NCBI GenBank assembly: GCA_017893485.1
Contig: JACEHZ010000375.1
Location: forward strand, 310,001 to 374,000
DNA: 64,000 bases
Direction: 5' to 3'
Origin: Hemerocallis citrina
Taxonomy: Eukaryota; Streptophyta; Magnoliopsida; Asparagales; Asphodelaceae
Shown here: in pieces, positions 1 through 11,400 of the stretch
Layout: each line of letters starts with the position of its first letter
How positions within the stretch are numbered: the first letter of the stretch is position 1
Translations under genes and position numbers: made by a program
The notes under the pieces: model-generated
Seen by the model: the letters and a program-made list of their open reading frames with translations, nothing else
Told to the model about the DNA's origin: nothing
The model's database searches: none

Positions 1-1323
1 TCTGGAAACTAGAAATCAGAGACTAGAAATCATGTTCACAAACTTATTTATTTTACTGATATTAACAGGGTCGAAATTACTGTACAAAATAGGGCAGCAG
101 CAAACACAAGTTCTTTTATGCATTTTATCAAACAACTTAACTAGAAACGGTCCAATCTGTCATACAAAGCATGTTATATGTGGGTTACTCAGATCAGCAT
201 AGCATGTGAATAAATGGTCTATAAGGAGATAATACAACCAATAAACATCTACGTAACAGTCATCTACAATATACGGTGTGTCACAAACAATATAAAGTCA
301 AAGTGTCATCTAATCTTCAAAGTGTCATCTAATCTAATTGTTTCATGCAACGAGTGTCAATTATTGTAACTACTCATGATCAAGAGATGATGTCAACGGT
401 TTAACTAACAAATATGGATCATCATGAGAACACAAATATTTTCATACTAGATTACTTACGGTATTAACTTGTATGACAAAAAGAACACATACAAGCTACT
501 TGCCTGATATTGAAGACGACAAAAATGACAAATAGAATAACGGAAACGGATCCCGAACCACGAACACAATGAACACGAACAAGAACGAGAGACGAGAACT
601 CCAAGCCAACGAAACATGTGTGCACACAAAAGTCGTGCACAAACACAGGGTCACAACGAGACAGTAATACCCAACAGCAAGATTGGCAGCAACAGGGGGA
701 GATGACGACGGTGATGCCTTGGGTGGCGACGACGACGTGGCAGGCGAGCGGCAGTGACGGGGTGCGTCGGCGCTAGAGTAAGACGACGGCAGGAAGAGGT
801 GGGGTCGGCCTGGGGTTACTGGGTCGCGATGCAAGGAGGAAGGAGAGGAGAGGGGAGTGCAGTGGGGGGTTTCGGAGGTGTCGCCGGCGGTCAGGGACGA
901 CGACGAAGAAGGGGAAGAGGTTGGGAGTAGGTCGGGATGAGGGAAGAGAGAGAGGGTGACTGCTAGGAGAGAGGAAATAGGTATTAGGGTTGATAATTAG
1001 GGTTAGGGTTCAATTAGGGTGTTTAAATAGAGACCATATGGTCTTGGGTGAACTGGATAGTAACCAATAGGATATGAAGAATCCAATAAGGGATAATTTG
1101 GCCATGAAATAGGTTTAAACAATAGACAAGCTCAAGAACAAGTTGTAAGCCAAATAAATGAGAATAAAAAGACTGAATCAAATAGAGAATGAATCACAAG
1201 AGAGAGAAGAACAACACACCATTCAATGAAAATAAATTAAATGCAACCAAAGATAAAAATAATTAAATCAAAATTTTACTAATATAAAAAAAAGAAATAC
1301 AAATAGGAGCAATAGGGGTTACA
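1..1323 (-). mobile_element. Long LTR of a Ty3/gypsy-type element, partial, reversed
   Basis: The right edge reads ATAGGGGTTACA, which on the minus strand is the LTR start TGTAACCCCTAT. The same terminus ends the complete copy at 45441-48852 and corresponds to the start of the plus copy at 15510. The other end lies outside the window, so no target duplication can be checked. On the minus strand the segment has a run of TTAGGG-like words followed by a GC-rich stretch at about 660-960, the layout seen after the TATA-like tract in the other copies. Short open frames here (for example 496-834) are low-complexity and not genes. The lineage (Tekay/Del-like chromovirus) is inferred only from terminus style and LTR length. 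Confidence 0.65.
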
Positions 1324-2010
1324 CCGCTCAAGCTCCATCAACAACTCGTTGCCTCCAAACAACGAGTGCGACACCTTGTACACCACTTGAGCTCCATCAA
1401 TAACTCATGAACTCAAAACAATGAGTTTGATGCATGCTCATCACTTGAGCTCCATCAACAACTCGTTGACTCCAAACAACGTATTTAGTGCCCCGCTCTT
1501 TGCTCAAGTTCTTCCAACAACCCCATAAATTAATGCATTAGGTTCGTCACCTAACACTGGCATAGGGTTGCCTCTACAAACTTATTGGGCGTAAACAGCA
1601 AGTTCAACATTCAACTTTTCTCAGAGTTGCCTTCCAAACTTGCCGGGCACAAACGAAACGTTCAACATTCAACTTCGTCCTAGGGTTTCCTCTACAAAAT
1701 TTGCTAGGCGCAAACAGCAATTTCAACGTTCAACTCCGTCTCTGAGGTTGCCTCTTCAAACTCGCTGGGATCAAACGACACACTCTATGACCAATTCGAT
1801 CAAAGAGTTGCCTCAAAAAACTTGCTGGGTGCAAACAGCAAGTTCAACATCAACTCGATCCAAGAGTTGTCTCCACAAAATAGCTAGGATTAAACAACGA
1901 GCTTAGCGTTCAACTCCGTCTCATAGTTGCCTCCACAAACTTTCTGGGCACAAACAACAAATTCAAACATTCAACTCCATCAGAATTGCCTCAATAAATT
2001 TGTTGGGACC
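1324..2010 (+). repeat. Tandem hairpin array of the Tat 3' region (left copy)
   Basis: Units of roughly 55-60 bp repeat across this stretch. The first few carry AACTCGTTG-type arms; later ones carry AACTTGCTG arms with a GGNNCAAA loop. At 1819-1844 the hairpin is perfect: AACTTGCTG, loop GGTGCAAA, CAGCAAGTT. A second, smaller hairpin (CAACTC, loop, GAGTTG) lies between the main hairpins of many units. Related arrays occur at 45190-45440, 48853-49871, 53904-54671 and 60919-61690. Short open frames in this stretch follow the repeat period and are not genes. Confidence 0.8.
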
Positions 2011-3100
2011 AAACTGCAAGGCTACAGTCCGGTCGTCTTCCGTAGTTTGTTCCTTCAACAGCTTTTTTAGGTTAGCTACATATGCAAGATCCAACGATCA
2101 AAACACTCAGCTCTCAGACCAACAGAACACTCATCTAACAATGAAACGCTCGATCGACAAAACAAGCAAGCAACACAATGCTTATCAACAAAAGAGCAGT
2201 TCAATGAAACGAGCTACGGGACATGTGATCGAAAAAATCATTGAACGAATCTCCATATCAAACTCTACAGAATGAGTTGACATACACAAGAATCCAAGAT
2301 CACCAAAGGAGGTTCTACTCATTGATCCATAGACCAAGGATTTTAAAAGATAAAAACTTTATGTGCACAGATATATACATATACATATATCTAAAAATGT
2401 ATGCAAGCACGAAGAACGTCAAACTCGGCTAAAACTCGACCTCTAAGCTAGCCTACCCGAACTAGCAAAGAAGCGCAATCCAGGCATCTTCTTAATCAAC
2501 TTGCTTCGAAGATCAATCAGAACTCGAGCTCAAGGGACCAACACCCCAACTTCAAATTCCTACGAGGAAACAACTCTGGCTACAAGAAAACAACTCTGGC
2601 TACAACAAAAGAAAACTCCAAGTTTCCAAACCAATAACAACACTAAGAGAGAGAACAGATGCTCAGCTTCTCATCATCTTCAGCAACAAATTAATGCAAA
2701 TGCAAATACAAATGTGAATGTGAACATGAACATGAACATGCAACAGCAAGGAGGGGGAGTGAGAGATCAACTCCTCCATTCTAGTCATGGAGATTCGAGC
2801 TAACAACATCAACTTCAAAGCCAATGTCGACAAGAACTCTACTCAAAGCTTCAATAGAAAAGAGGAACAATTCTTGCTACTTAGAACATTAATCAAGATA
2901 ATTTATCTCCTTCTTTGACTACCCCAACCTCCTTGCAAAGAGTTCCACCTTCAAGCTACTCAAGATTTCCAAACAGCAAAAGACTCCAACTTCAAACATT
3001 CAAGAGCTCCCAAAAAAAGAGCCTGGTCGGGTTGCTATTGGATTAGAACCCAAAACCCAAAACTTGAAGTCTAAAAATTCAACTTCAAAAAGGAATACTA
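2011..3100 (+). other. Tat 3' internal region, no gene
   Basis: This stretch continues the 3' internal part of the Tat element up to the solo LTR insertion. It has a counterpart at about 61690-62100 with shared wording around GATCCAACGATCAAA and ATGAAACGCTCGATC. It contains short low-complexity runs, such as repeated AATGTGAA/CATGAA words at 2696-2742 and a short TATACATA run near 2370. I see no credible coding sequence or structural RNA. Confidence 0.6.
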
Positions 3101-4510
3101 TGTTGATTCTTGGTTTTGATGACTACAACACAATACAAAGTTTGTCTATCACATATCTCTTGCAGAGTGTATCAAAGTCAATACCATGGTGAAATACACA
3201 AAGGCAACACAATTCAAGAGTAATTGATCAAGCTTCAAGACATCTAGACAAAGACTCAAGCTCAAGATAAAGGCTCAAGCTCAAGAAAAATACTCAAGTT
3301 CAAGACAAGATTCAAAGTGCTTCAATTGTATTAAACAAAGTGTCTTGTAATATTGTATTTTTAATTCTTTGAGTCTTAGAAACTTGTAAACGTCTTGTCA
3401 CACACACACTCACACATACTTTAAATAATCAGAGTGTTTTACAAAATCATAATGTCAAAACAAGATTGAATAAGTTCAGCTGTATGAGTACCATTCGAAC
3501 ACTTCTTGGAACCAGTCGACTGTCATAGTACGAAACTGTTTGAACTCATACAAGCTCTGGTCAGTCGACTCATTATGGCAACCCAGTCGACTGTTCAAGC
3601 TGTTTCGACAGTTTTCTGTTTTTAAAATTTGTTTTTCAAACAATTTTTTTTACTACCATTGTATGGCAGTTGGGATTCAACCTCTCAGCGTCCAAACATT
3701 TCTAACTCTATAAAAATAGTATAGAAGTCATTTGGCAAAGGTCCCCAATAAACTCCAAGCATTTCTTTAAGTTTCAAGCTTTTTGTTTTTGAGAAGAACA
3801 AGCATTTCAAAAGCATACAAATTGTCTAAGTCTTGGTTCTCTGAAATTCAATCTAGTATAACATCGAATTCGTTTTAGACTGATTCAGAAGTTAACCTAA
3901 TAGCCACTATACAAAAGAACAAATCACAAACAAGGCTATAGGTTATTGTAAACTCTTTTTGTTGTTGTTTTTCACTCTCGGGTTGTGAGAGTGGTCCTCT
4001 CGGTTGGAGAGTAGGGCCTTTGGTTGTAGAGTCGGTTTTTCACTCTTGGTTGTAGAGTGGGTTTGCTCTCTCTAGTGGTGAGAGAGGTCTATGGATTTGA
4101 CATAGTTGTTGTCAAACGCCGTAGGGTGTTCTTGTACTCTTTTCAAGAATAGTGAAAAATCTCAAGTGGGTTTCTTGGGGACTGGATGTAGGTCGGGAGA
4201 ACCGAACCAGGATACATCGTTGTGTACTCTATGATTGACTCTCTGTGGTTGTATTCTCTCAACTTGCAATTTTAATTTCTCTAAGTTTTATTTCAAAAAC
4301 TTGTCTGGTAAGTCGACTGGTTTTCCGCTATAAGTCGACTGATCAGAATTGTAACTCTTCAGTAAATTACTCTTCTTATCTGATGCAACAGTCGACTGTA
4401 TATCTTTTTAAGTCGACTTAACAGTACGAAAAGTTCAAGTTCTTAATTTTTTTAAACAACACTATTCACCCCTCCTCTAGTGTTGTTTGTTTTGCCTATA
4501 GGATCCAACA
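3101..4510 (+). mobile_element. Solo LTR, SIRE/Maximus-like Ty1/copia
   Basis: The segment starts TGTTGATTCTTGG and ends TAGGATCCAACA, and is flanked by TACTA on the left and TACTG on the right, a 5-bp target duplication with one change. A second copy with the same ends lies at 33353-34733. The interior has CTGGATGTAGGTCGG followed by GGATACATCG, and CACTATTCACCCCTCCTCTAGTG near the 3' end, wording typical of SIRE-type LTRs. No coding region adjoins it, so it is a solo LTR. It carries several CAGTCGACTG-type palindromes, near 3516, 3563, 3588, 4311, 4336 and 4390. It interrupts the Tat 3' region. Confidence 0.85.
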
Positions 4511-5790
4511 TACTGGAGCTCGGGTTCAAACCCAACTTCATTTTGAACCCACAACTGCTATCCAAATCTGCTAACTCCATCAGCTTCAAAACCCTCCAAA
4601 AGCTCCTTATCTTCGAAAACCCCTCGCCGAGCTGCTCCATTTCCAAACTGCCAAGCTCCAACTCCATCACCTCCTTCGCCGAGCTGCTCCATCTCCAGAG
4701 TACCGAGCTCTAACTCCAAGTTTCCTCTCGCCGAGCTTCAAACTTCTCACTGAACTCTCATGGCAGAGCTCCATCTCCCCATTTCGCCGAGCTACAAAGG
4801 CATTCAAGCTCACTCACGGTTCCTTCGCTGAGCTCATTCGACAAGACCATCGCCGATCGCACTTTCCATGGCTAACGCCGAACTCCTTTCGTATAACTCA
4901 AGGCCATTCATTGCCAACCTCAAGCCCTTCTTCGCCGAGCTCACGTGAGCTAAAAACCCATCCACCGAACTAGCTGACCTCATTCATCGCCAAAGCTCCA
5001 TGACCAAGACCCTCGCCGAGCTCAAAAATCTCCTCGCCACAGCCTCTCACCGAGCTCCATCGCTTCATGCCGAGCTCCATCGCTGCCAAGCTCCTTCTCG
5101 CCAGTGCCAAGCTCCAAGGCTGCTGAAGCATCAACTTTGCTGAGATCGAGCTCGATAAAGTCATTCGCTGAGCTGAGGGGTGTGTGAAAATGACCACGGG
5201 TCGACAGTTCTCCACAAAAAGCATGCTAGCGTAAGATCTGTGCATGAAATCTAGCCACGTCGTCCCTCTCCCTTCTGCCCTGATCCCTGCTGCTAGATAA
5301 CCTCAGTGCTCGAGCCAAGAGATGATCCATGCCTATGATCGCCTCACATCAACGCAGCTCCATCTCCACTGTTCAAGTCACTCAGCGGGTGAGCCAAATG
5401 ATGATGGGCGTGCACATCGTGTAAAAATTCGTGCCAGGGTTTAATAACTCATTAATTCGGGAAAATTAATTAAAAATCCAAAAATAATTATTTAATTTGG
5501 GAAATTAATGAAAATTTTCGAAAAATAATTTTAATTTGGGTTTATTAATTAAAAAATCGAAAAGGTGATTCTAAATTGGGGAAAAATATTTTAAAATCTG
5601 GAAAAAACTGAAAAATTACGAAAAATTCCAGAAAAATTCAAGAAAATATTTTCCACCTCCAGAAGCTTCTGATCAGTTCTAGGTATCTCTAGTCGACCCT
5701 GAAATCTAACATTGTACTCCAGAACTCAGAAATAAAGCAAACTACTTCCCGAAAGCAAAGAAAAATTGTCTCTCAGGAGTGGAGAGTTTA
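4511..5790 (+). other. Tat 3' region: AGCTC-rich segment and AT-rich leader
   Basis: From about 4510 to 5400 the word GAGCTC, often as CGCCGAGCTCC, recurs every 20-60 bases. The equivalent stretch of the other copy (62270-63180) repeats ATAGCTCGAC instead. From about 5440 the sequence becomes A/T-rich with runs of GGAAAATTAATT and AAAAATCC. It ends in the polypurine tract AGGAGTGGAGAGTTTA at 5775-5790, directly before the LTR. Open frames (4480-4713, 4970-5245) come from the repeated word and show no recognisable domain. Confidence 0.65.
5775..5790 (+). other. Polypurine tract of the left Tat element
   Basis: AGGAGTGGAGAGTTTA lies immediately 5' of the LTR start (TCATAATGG, from an ancestral TGATAATGG). 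The right copy has AGGAGTGGGGGGTTTA in the same place (63877-63892). This is the expected primer site for plus-strand DNA synthesis. Confidence 0.75.
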
Positions 5791-6116
5791 TCATAATGGT
5801 AAAATCACAACAAATCAGAGGCATACGTGTTCAACACATATCTTACAGCCTCTAAAAATTGATTATTCATATCATGCCTCTTTAACGGGTCTGGGCATTC
5901 TTCAGGCTCATCTACAAAACATGAGTCACTTTTAAGCCCATTAAAAGTGACAGGTTAGGTCCACTAGGAGAGCACCCAGTCCATGAGGGCTGTAAATCAA
6001 TTCTCTTATCTCCAGACAATAGAATTTTATCTCTAGAGGGGAAGGATCAACTGGAGATAAAGAATTCATAATAATCTAATGGATTCATATCAATCTTCTA
6101 TACTGTTTCTTAGGCC

Positions 6117-6124
6117 TATAAATA
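6117..6124 (+). promoter_or_regulatory. TATA box of the Tat LTR promoter
   Basis: TATAAATA occurs in the U3 part of the LTR about 60 bases before the CT-rich stretch. The second Tat LTR has TATAAATA in the same context at 31201-31208. The conserved placement supports a Pol II promoter; activity is unknown. Confidence 0.6.
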
Positions 6125-6179
6125 CACTCCTCCCTCCTCAGTTAGAAGGTAATCAACAATTGGCAATTCCTCTCTTAAA

Positions 6180-6184
<5 letters not shown>

Positions 6185-6228
<44 letters not shown>
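6185..6228 (+). repeat. (CT)n microsatellite in the Tat LTR
   Basis: About 22 uninterrupted CT dinucleotides follow the TATA box. The equivalent position of the other LTR (31249-31270) has only a short CTCTCT run, so the tract expanded in this copy. Confidence 0.9.
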
Positions 6229-6230
<2 letters not shown>

Positions 6231-6425
6231 TCTGACTTGAGCGTTGGAGGGTCTATCGCCGGGGCTACCTCCGGTGTTTCAGGTTTTTTGCAGGTCCATC
6301 GGCTGCGTCAACAATCGTCGGATTCAGATCAAAGTGCTTAGGTCACGGTGCTCAATCAACGATCCAGATCCAATCTTAGGAGCTCTAACTATTTTTCACG
6401 ATAACAATCAAATATTAGATCTTTA

Positions 6426-7034
6426 GAGCATCCACAGTCGTGATTGTGAAAAAATGCATAAATGCATATTTACGTATAACTTTTTTAACGTTTGTTGCAG
6501 TTGTCAAATGATATTTTATAGCAATTTAAGGGAAAAAATATCAGACGGAATATGTAGTTGCGTTATAGGTATTTAATTATTTTTTTAATGTTGGACCGAA
6601 GTAGAAGTTGCGTCGGAAGGAAAAAAAAGGAAAAAATGGACAGATGGACCTCCCACGATTTTAAAGTAATTTTTATGATTTTTTTAATAATTAAAAATAT
6701 TTTTTAAGTGAAAAAAAATAAAATTTGTGCCCCCCCTCCCCCCGAGAGGTAACCCATATATGAACACATTTTCAATTCAATTTTTTTTTTAAAAAAAATA
6801 GACGTCGGTCGGATCTTCAAGATCCATCTGACGAATTAAAAAATATTTTTTTTTTAGTGGGACAGACTTTCAAGTTGCGTCCTTTATAATATGTATTTAT
6901 CTTATTTCTACTCTCATTTATAGCAATCTACTGTTGCTATTTTGTCAAAAAATACATAAATCGCAAATGACTGCAGCTGGTCGTTTGCTATAAAATACAT
7001 TTAATGCATAAATAGCACATGACTGTGGATACTC
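6426..7034. mobile_element. Harbinger/Tourist-like MITE 1
   Basis: The left end GAGCATCCACAGTC is matched at the right end by GACTGTGGATACTC, a 14-bp terminal inverted repeat with one mismatch. TTA duplications flank it (6423-6425 and 7035-7037). A 3-bp TTA/TAA duplication and a GAGCATC-type end are the hallmarks of the PIF/Harbinger (Tourist) MITE class. The interior has inverted segments (AATGCATAAAT near both ends) and poly-A/T runs, and no coding frame. Confidence 0.85.
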
Positions 7035-7037
7035 TTA

Positions 7038-7957
7038 GAGCAACTCCCACCGTGCTCTATCTCCATCTCCATCTCCAAATATGGAGATGGTTTCCACTCC
7101 AACCGGGCTCTATCTCCATCTCCAAATATGGAGATGGGTGAAAAAGGTCTCCAAATTTGGAGACCTTTCATCCCATCTCCAAATTACTATTCCCTTTTTT
7201 TAATTCCCATTTTACCCTTTATTACTTTAATATCTTTCTAAAAATTCCTTCCATATCCTTTAATTAAAATGTGTTTAGTGAATGTATCTTATAAAATATT
7301 AAACAAAATTTTATTATTTTGGTACAGTTGGAAATGTCTCGACGATAGCTTTAAAATGATACCAATTTTGAATATTTTTTTATTGTTTGAAAAAAATAAT
7401 TGATACAATATTTATAGATAAAATTATTTAGTTATTTTGTGTTAGCTTAACATATTTTAAAAAAGACTACCCACTCATACTCTGTATTTTTTTCATCTTC
7501 ATGTTGTACTTTCATTTTTAATTATTATAATCCGAAATTTTCTATTTCTGTCAAAATTTAATATTAAAATATACTAAATTAGAAAATTTATTTGATTAAT
7601 GTTATATATGATATTATTAAATTAATTCCAAAGTAATTTTACACTTGATTATTTTACATTGTTAATACAAGTAAAAATTTCATAATTTAAAATTAGTTCC
7701 AAAAAGTACTAATATTAGGCTCGTTTTAAAGCATTCGGCGAGATATTTCCAACAGCATAATTTTTATTTTCCCAAATAGATTATTAATATAAGCAATTTA
7801 ATGTAAAATTATTTATAACAAAACTAATTACAAATTCCTAAAAATTATAGAGATGTTCCATTGGAGTGGGTCTCTATTTCTTCATCTCTATAATGGAATA
7901 TTTCCAGGAATATTCCATTATAGAGATGAGAAATAGAGACTCCCATTGGAGTTGCTC
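7038..7957. mobile_element. Harbinger/Tourist-like MITE 2, inserted at the TTA of MITE 1
   Basis: The ends are GAGCAACTCCCACC and GGGAGTCTC..GGAGTTGCTC; the outer 10 bp (GAGCAACTCC) are perfectly inverted. TTA flanks it at 7035-7037 and 7958-7960. Subterminal inverted words about ATCTCTATAATGG and GGAGATGG continue inward, as in other plant MITEs with this end. It abuts MITE 1 with only the shared TTA between them. It contains no coding frame. Confidence 0.85.
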
Positions 7958-8016
7958 TTAGTAGTTTTCTTCAAATGTAAATTCAATATCTATTTGCTCC
8001 TACATTAAAAAAAGAA

Positions 8017-8468
8017 AAAATTGCTAGACTTCCTAATATGACATGACATCACACGATTCAAAATTGGTACTGATATCTCTTTCTTAAAGGACAAAATCCA
8101 GTATTAAATTGTTATTGTTCCCCACATCACAAGGATCTAAGATTGGATCTCCACAGAATGGACTCGGTGGAAGATTATTACATGTGCAAATATGATCTCA
8201 GACTTCACAGTCTTCTCCCTATAATTATATTTTTGAAAGTAAATGATCCCTACCCCACTCCGTTGCATTACATGGCTTTCTTACAAACAAATCCCTAACA
8301 AATCCTGATTTATTTGAACGAATTTTGGACAGAATGTAATATGCAGACCCCAGCAATGTGGGACCCACTAAAAAGTAGTCCCTGTTACGTTTTAAAAGTT
8401 CTGTGTAAAACACCATTTTTTCTCATTAACCCACGCTTTTCTCCTTCCACTTGTTCGACTACCACCTC
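8017..8468. other. Non-coding flank between the Tat LTR and the hAT element
   Basis: I see no gene or complete repeat. The last bases (CTTCCACTTGTTCGACTACCACCTC) rejoin the sequence at 11646 once the hAT element is removed. Confidence 0.5.
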
Positions 8469-11400
8469 CAGTGGCGGATCCAGGAATTTAGTTCAGTGGG
8501 GTCCTTATACAAAAATAAATACGATAACAATTAAGAAAGTACAATACTAAAATAAATAAGAAATGTTTTACATTCTAAATTTGCTCCCTACGAGTTTTCA
8601 TCTTTTGAAATTGATTTATTACATCTTCATTAGTAACACTGGCAAGAGCTTCATTTTCTATAGCCAAAATAAGACAATCACTTAAGAATTCATCACCAAT
8701 TCGATTGCACAAATCCGATTTCACAAGCTTCATTGTAGAAAAGCACCTCTCCACTGTTGCGGTTGCAACTGGCAAAACCAATGCAAGTTTTAGTAATCGA
8801 TACACCAAAGGATAAGAGAGATGTTTTTTAGTTTGCACCATCACTTTAACAAGATCCCCAATGCCATTCAAATGTGCAAATCTTTCATCTTCCTTCAAAT
8901 TATCAATATAAATGATAAGTTCATGCTCAAGAGCCATCCTCTCCATGGAATCAAAATCATCAGGATATAATTCAGCTAGCCTCATCAACTGTAACGGATC
9001 AAATGCACCAAATGAATCACGTGGATCTAAAGCAGCCATACAGACGAGCAATTCAGAGTTGACCTCATTAAAACGATCATTGAACTCTGCAATTTGCATA
9101 TCAACAACAACATTAAAACAATCAAAAGAATAATAATGCTCATATGTGATTCCTGTTTTTTGTCGTCGGTTTTTTGGATTAATATAAGGCTCCATCATGT
9201 TCAACTTTTCAATGCCATGTTTATCACAAAATGAGAAGATCTTCATCAAAAGAGGATCCCAACCATCAAGTCTAAACTTCTGCAATTGTCGCTTAGTTGA
9301 TTTCACCATGGACATAGCATTCAAGATATCTTGATCTTTTCTTTGTAAAGCTCTTGATAAAGATTCAGTTAGCCCAAAGATGTGCAACATCAAGTGCAAA
9401 TAGAAAACAAAATCGAAAGATGTGAAGTATATTTGAAGACCATTTGCTTGACGTTGTTGTAAATCCTTCTCACCCTCCTTTTCAACAAAGCTAAGCACAT
9501 CCATAACATTTGGAAACAAATCAACCAAACATAAAAGTATTTTGTAATGGGAACTCCAACGTGTATCACCCGCTCTTATTAAAGAAAGCTCTTGATTCAA
9601 TCCACTTCCAGTTTCTATCTCACCACAACCTATCTCTTTTAACAACCTCTCTTTTTGACTATCTCGAATCATATCTGTTCGTTTGCAAGAACCACCAACA
9701 ACATTTATCAAGACCGCTATCATGTCAAAGAAATCTCCAACAGCAAAATGTTTTTTTGCAATCGCCACAACAACTAATTGAAGTTGATGAGCAAAACAAT
9801 ATACATAATATGCTGAACTATTTTCTCTCATGATTAGAGCTTTTAACCCATTAAACTCACCACGCATATTGCTTGCACCATCATAACCCTGCCCTCTAAT
9901 CTGTTTCAAACTCAAACCAAATTCAGCAAATAAGCAATCAATAGCATATTTAAGAGTTAAAGAAGATGTCTCCTTTACATGAACAAGACCAACAAATCTC
10001 TCCTTAACCATTCTCCGTGCATCAAGATATCTCAAAACAACAGCCATTTGTTCCTTTTTAGACACATCACTAGACTCATCAACTAACAAGGCAAATACAT
10101 CATCACCAATTTCTGCAAGAATAGATTTGAGTACTTCTTGTGCAAAGCAATGACAAATATCTTTCTGAATGCTAGGAGACACCATTTGACTATTTCCCGG
10201 AGCATTTTTCAATGTAACTTTACGGACACTTTTATTTTGATTTTGTGTGTATTTTATCATCTCCAAAAAATGACCTCTATGAAAAGAGTTTTCTGACTCA
10301 TTATGACCACGGAAAGGTAATGCACCGTTCAACAAATATCTAGCAACATCGATTGAAGCATTCAATCGAATACGATACTCATTCTTTGTAATATCACTTT
10401 GCTTATGTATTGCAACTGCAATAGATTGGTCTTGCCTCATTAGATCATCACATTTTTTAACAGCCTTATTATGAGAACTATTAACATCACCAACATGAGT
10501 TTTAAGTCTATCTATTTTATTTTAACTACAAAAACCTTCAACCACAAATGCATCACCCCCTTCTTGTCTTCCAACGTGATCACTAAATAAGTAACAACAC
10601 AAACAAAAGACTTTATCGGCTTTCATACTATACTCCAACCAACCACCATATTTATCAAACCATGTAGTATTAAAGCGTCTTGGTTTACCTCCCATGATTG
10701 TAGTTTTGAATTCATGACCACGTGGTTGACAAGGTCCTCTAATCAAGTATGTCCGCCTTATTTCATCTCTTTGATTAGGATGATAATCTAAAATTTTTTT
10801 CCTATCAAATGGATCCGAAGGAAGCTCTTTTAAATCAATTAATTTAGGCATTGAAGGCGTAGAACTAGATTGAGAAATATTTATTCTCGATGATTGTTCA
10901 ACCGATGGTTCCGAGGTTGGAGGTTCAAGCGGTTGAGGAACATTTATGCTTGAGAAAAATCTTTTCATTTTGTATCTGTTAATTGTCAAAAAATAATAAC
11001 AATAATTAATTAACCATTTCATTTATTAAAATTTTACTACCAACAAAGTCACTAAGTGATTAATATTTATCATTAATCATTTATACAGACAAATTTAAAT
11101 TCATATAAATTTCTTAAGAGCTAAGATTGCCTAATAATCTTTAAATATGTAATTATGTAATTTATTAACAAAAAAATAAATAATAAATTGGATAAAGTAA
11201 AGTAAACTAACCTATAGTAGAGCTTAGCAAAGGAGTATGAGAGAGGATCCGAGACCGAGAGAATTACTACACCGGGACTTTGAGTTTCAATCTTTCAATG
11301 CCGAGAGGACAAGCAGAGCTGCAGAGAGGCAGAGGAGACTTCTGTTCTGTTTTTTTCAATTGGGTGAAGTGAGGAACGGGAGCTGAGACAGTGAGATTAA

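Larger units (their letters stand above)
1324..8016 (+). mobile_element. 3' part of a Tat-lineage Ty3/gypsy element with nested insertions
   Basis: The order of parts matches the right end of the second Tat copy (60919-64000): tandem hairpin repeats, AGCTC-rich segment, AT-rich leader with repeated AATTAATT-like words, polypurine tract, and an LTR starting (TG)ATAATGGTAAAA. The orientation is plus because the polypurine tract precedes the LTR. No gag or pol is seen in this copy; if present they lie to the left of the window. Nested in it are the LTR at 1-1323, the SIRE-like solo LTR at 3101-4510 and the two MITEs at 6426-7957. The right boundary is approximate because the LTR tail is degenerate. 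Confidence 0.75.
5791..8016 (+). mobile_element. 3' LTR of the left Tat element, carrying two MITEs
   Basis: This LTR aligns with the 5' LTR at 30893-31519 across its length once 6426-7960 is removed. Shared landmarks are TAATGGTAAAA at the start, AAAAGTGACAG, GCCTATAAATA (TATA box at 6117-6124), AAGGTAATCAACAATT, a CT-rich start of the transcript, GACTTGAGCGT, GTGTTTCA and TTTGCTCC near the end. The first base pair is TC rather than TG. The tail is a degenerate A-rich run, so the right edge is approximate and no target duplication can be assigned. Confidence 0.75.

Noticed and set aside
496..834. 112-residue minus-strand frame in the left LTR
   Set aside because: It is Ser/Pro/Phe-rich low complexity in the GC-rich leader of an LTR; the same region in sister LTRs does not conserve it.
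9510..9833. 107-residue plus-strand frame
   Set aside because: It is the antisense shadow of the hAT transposase.
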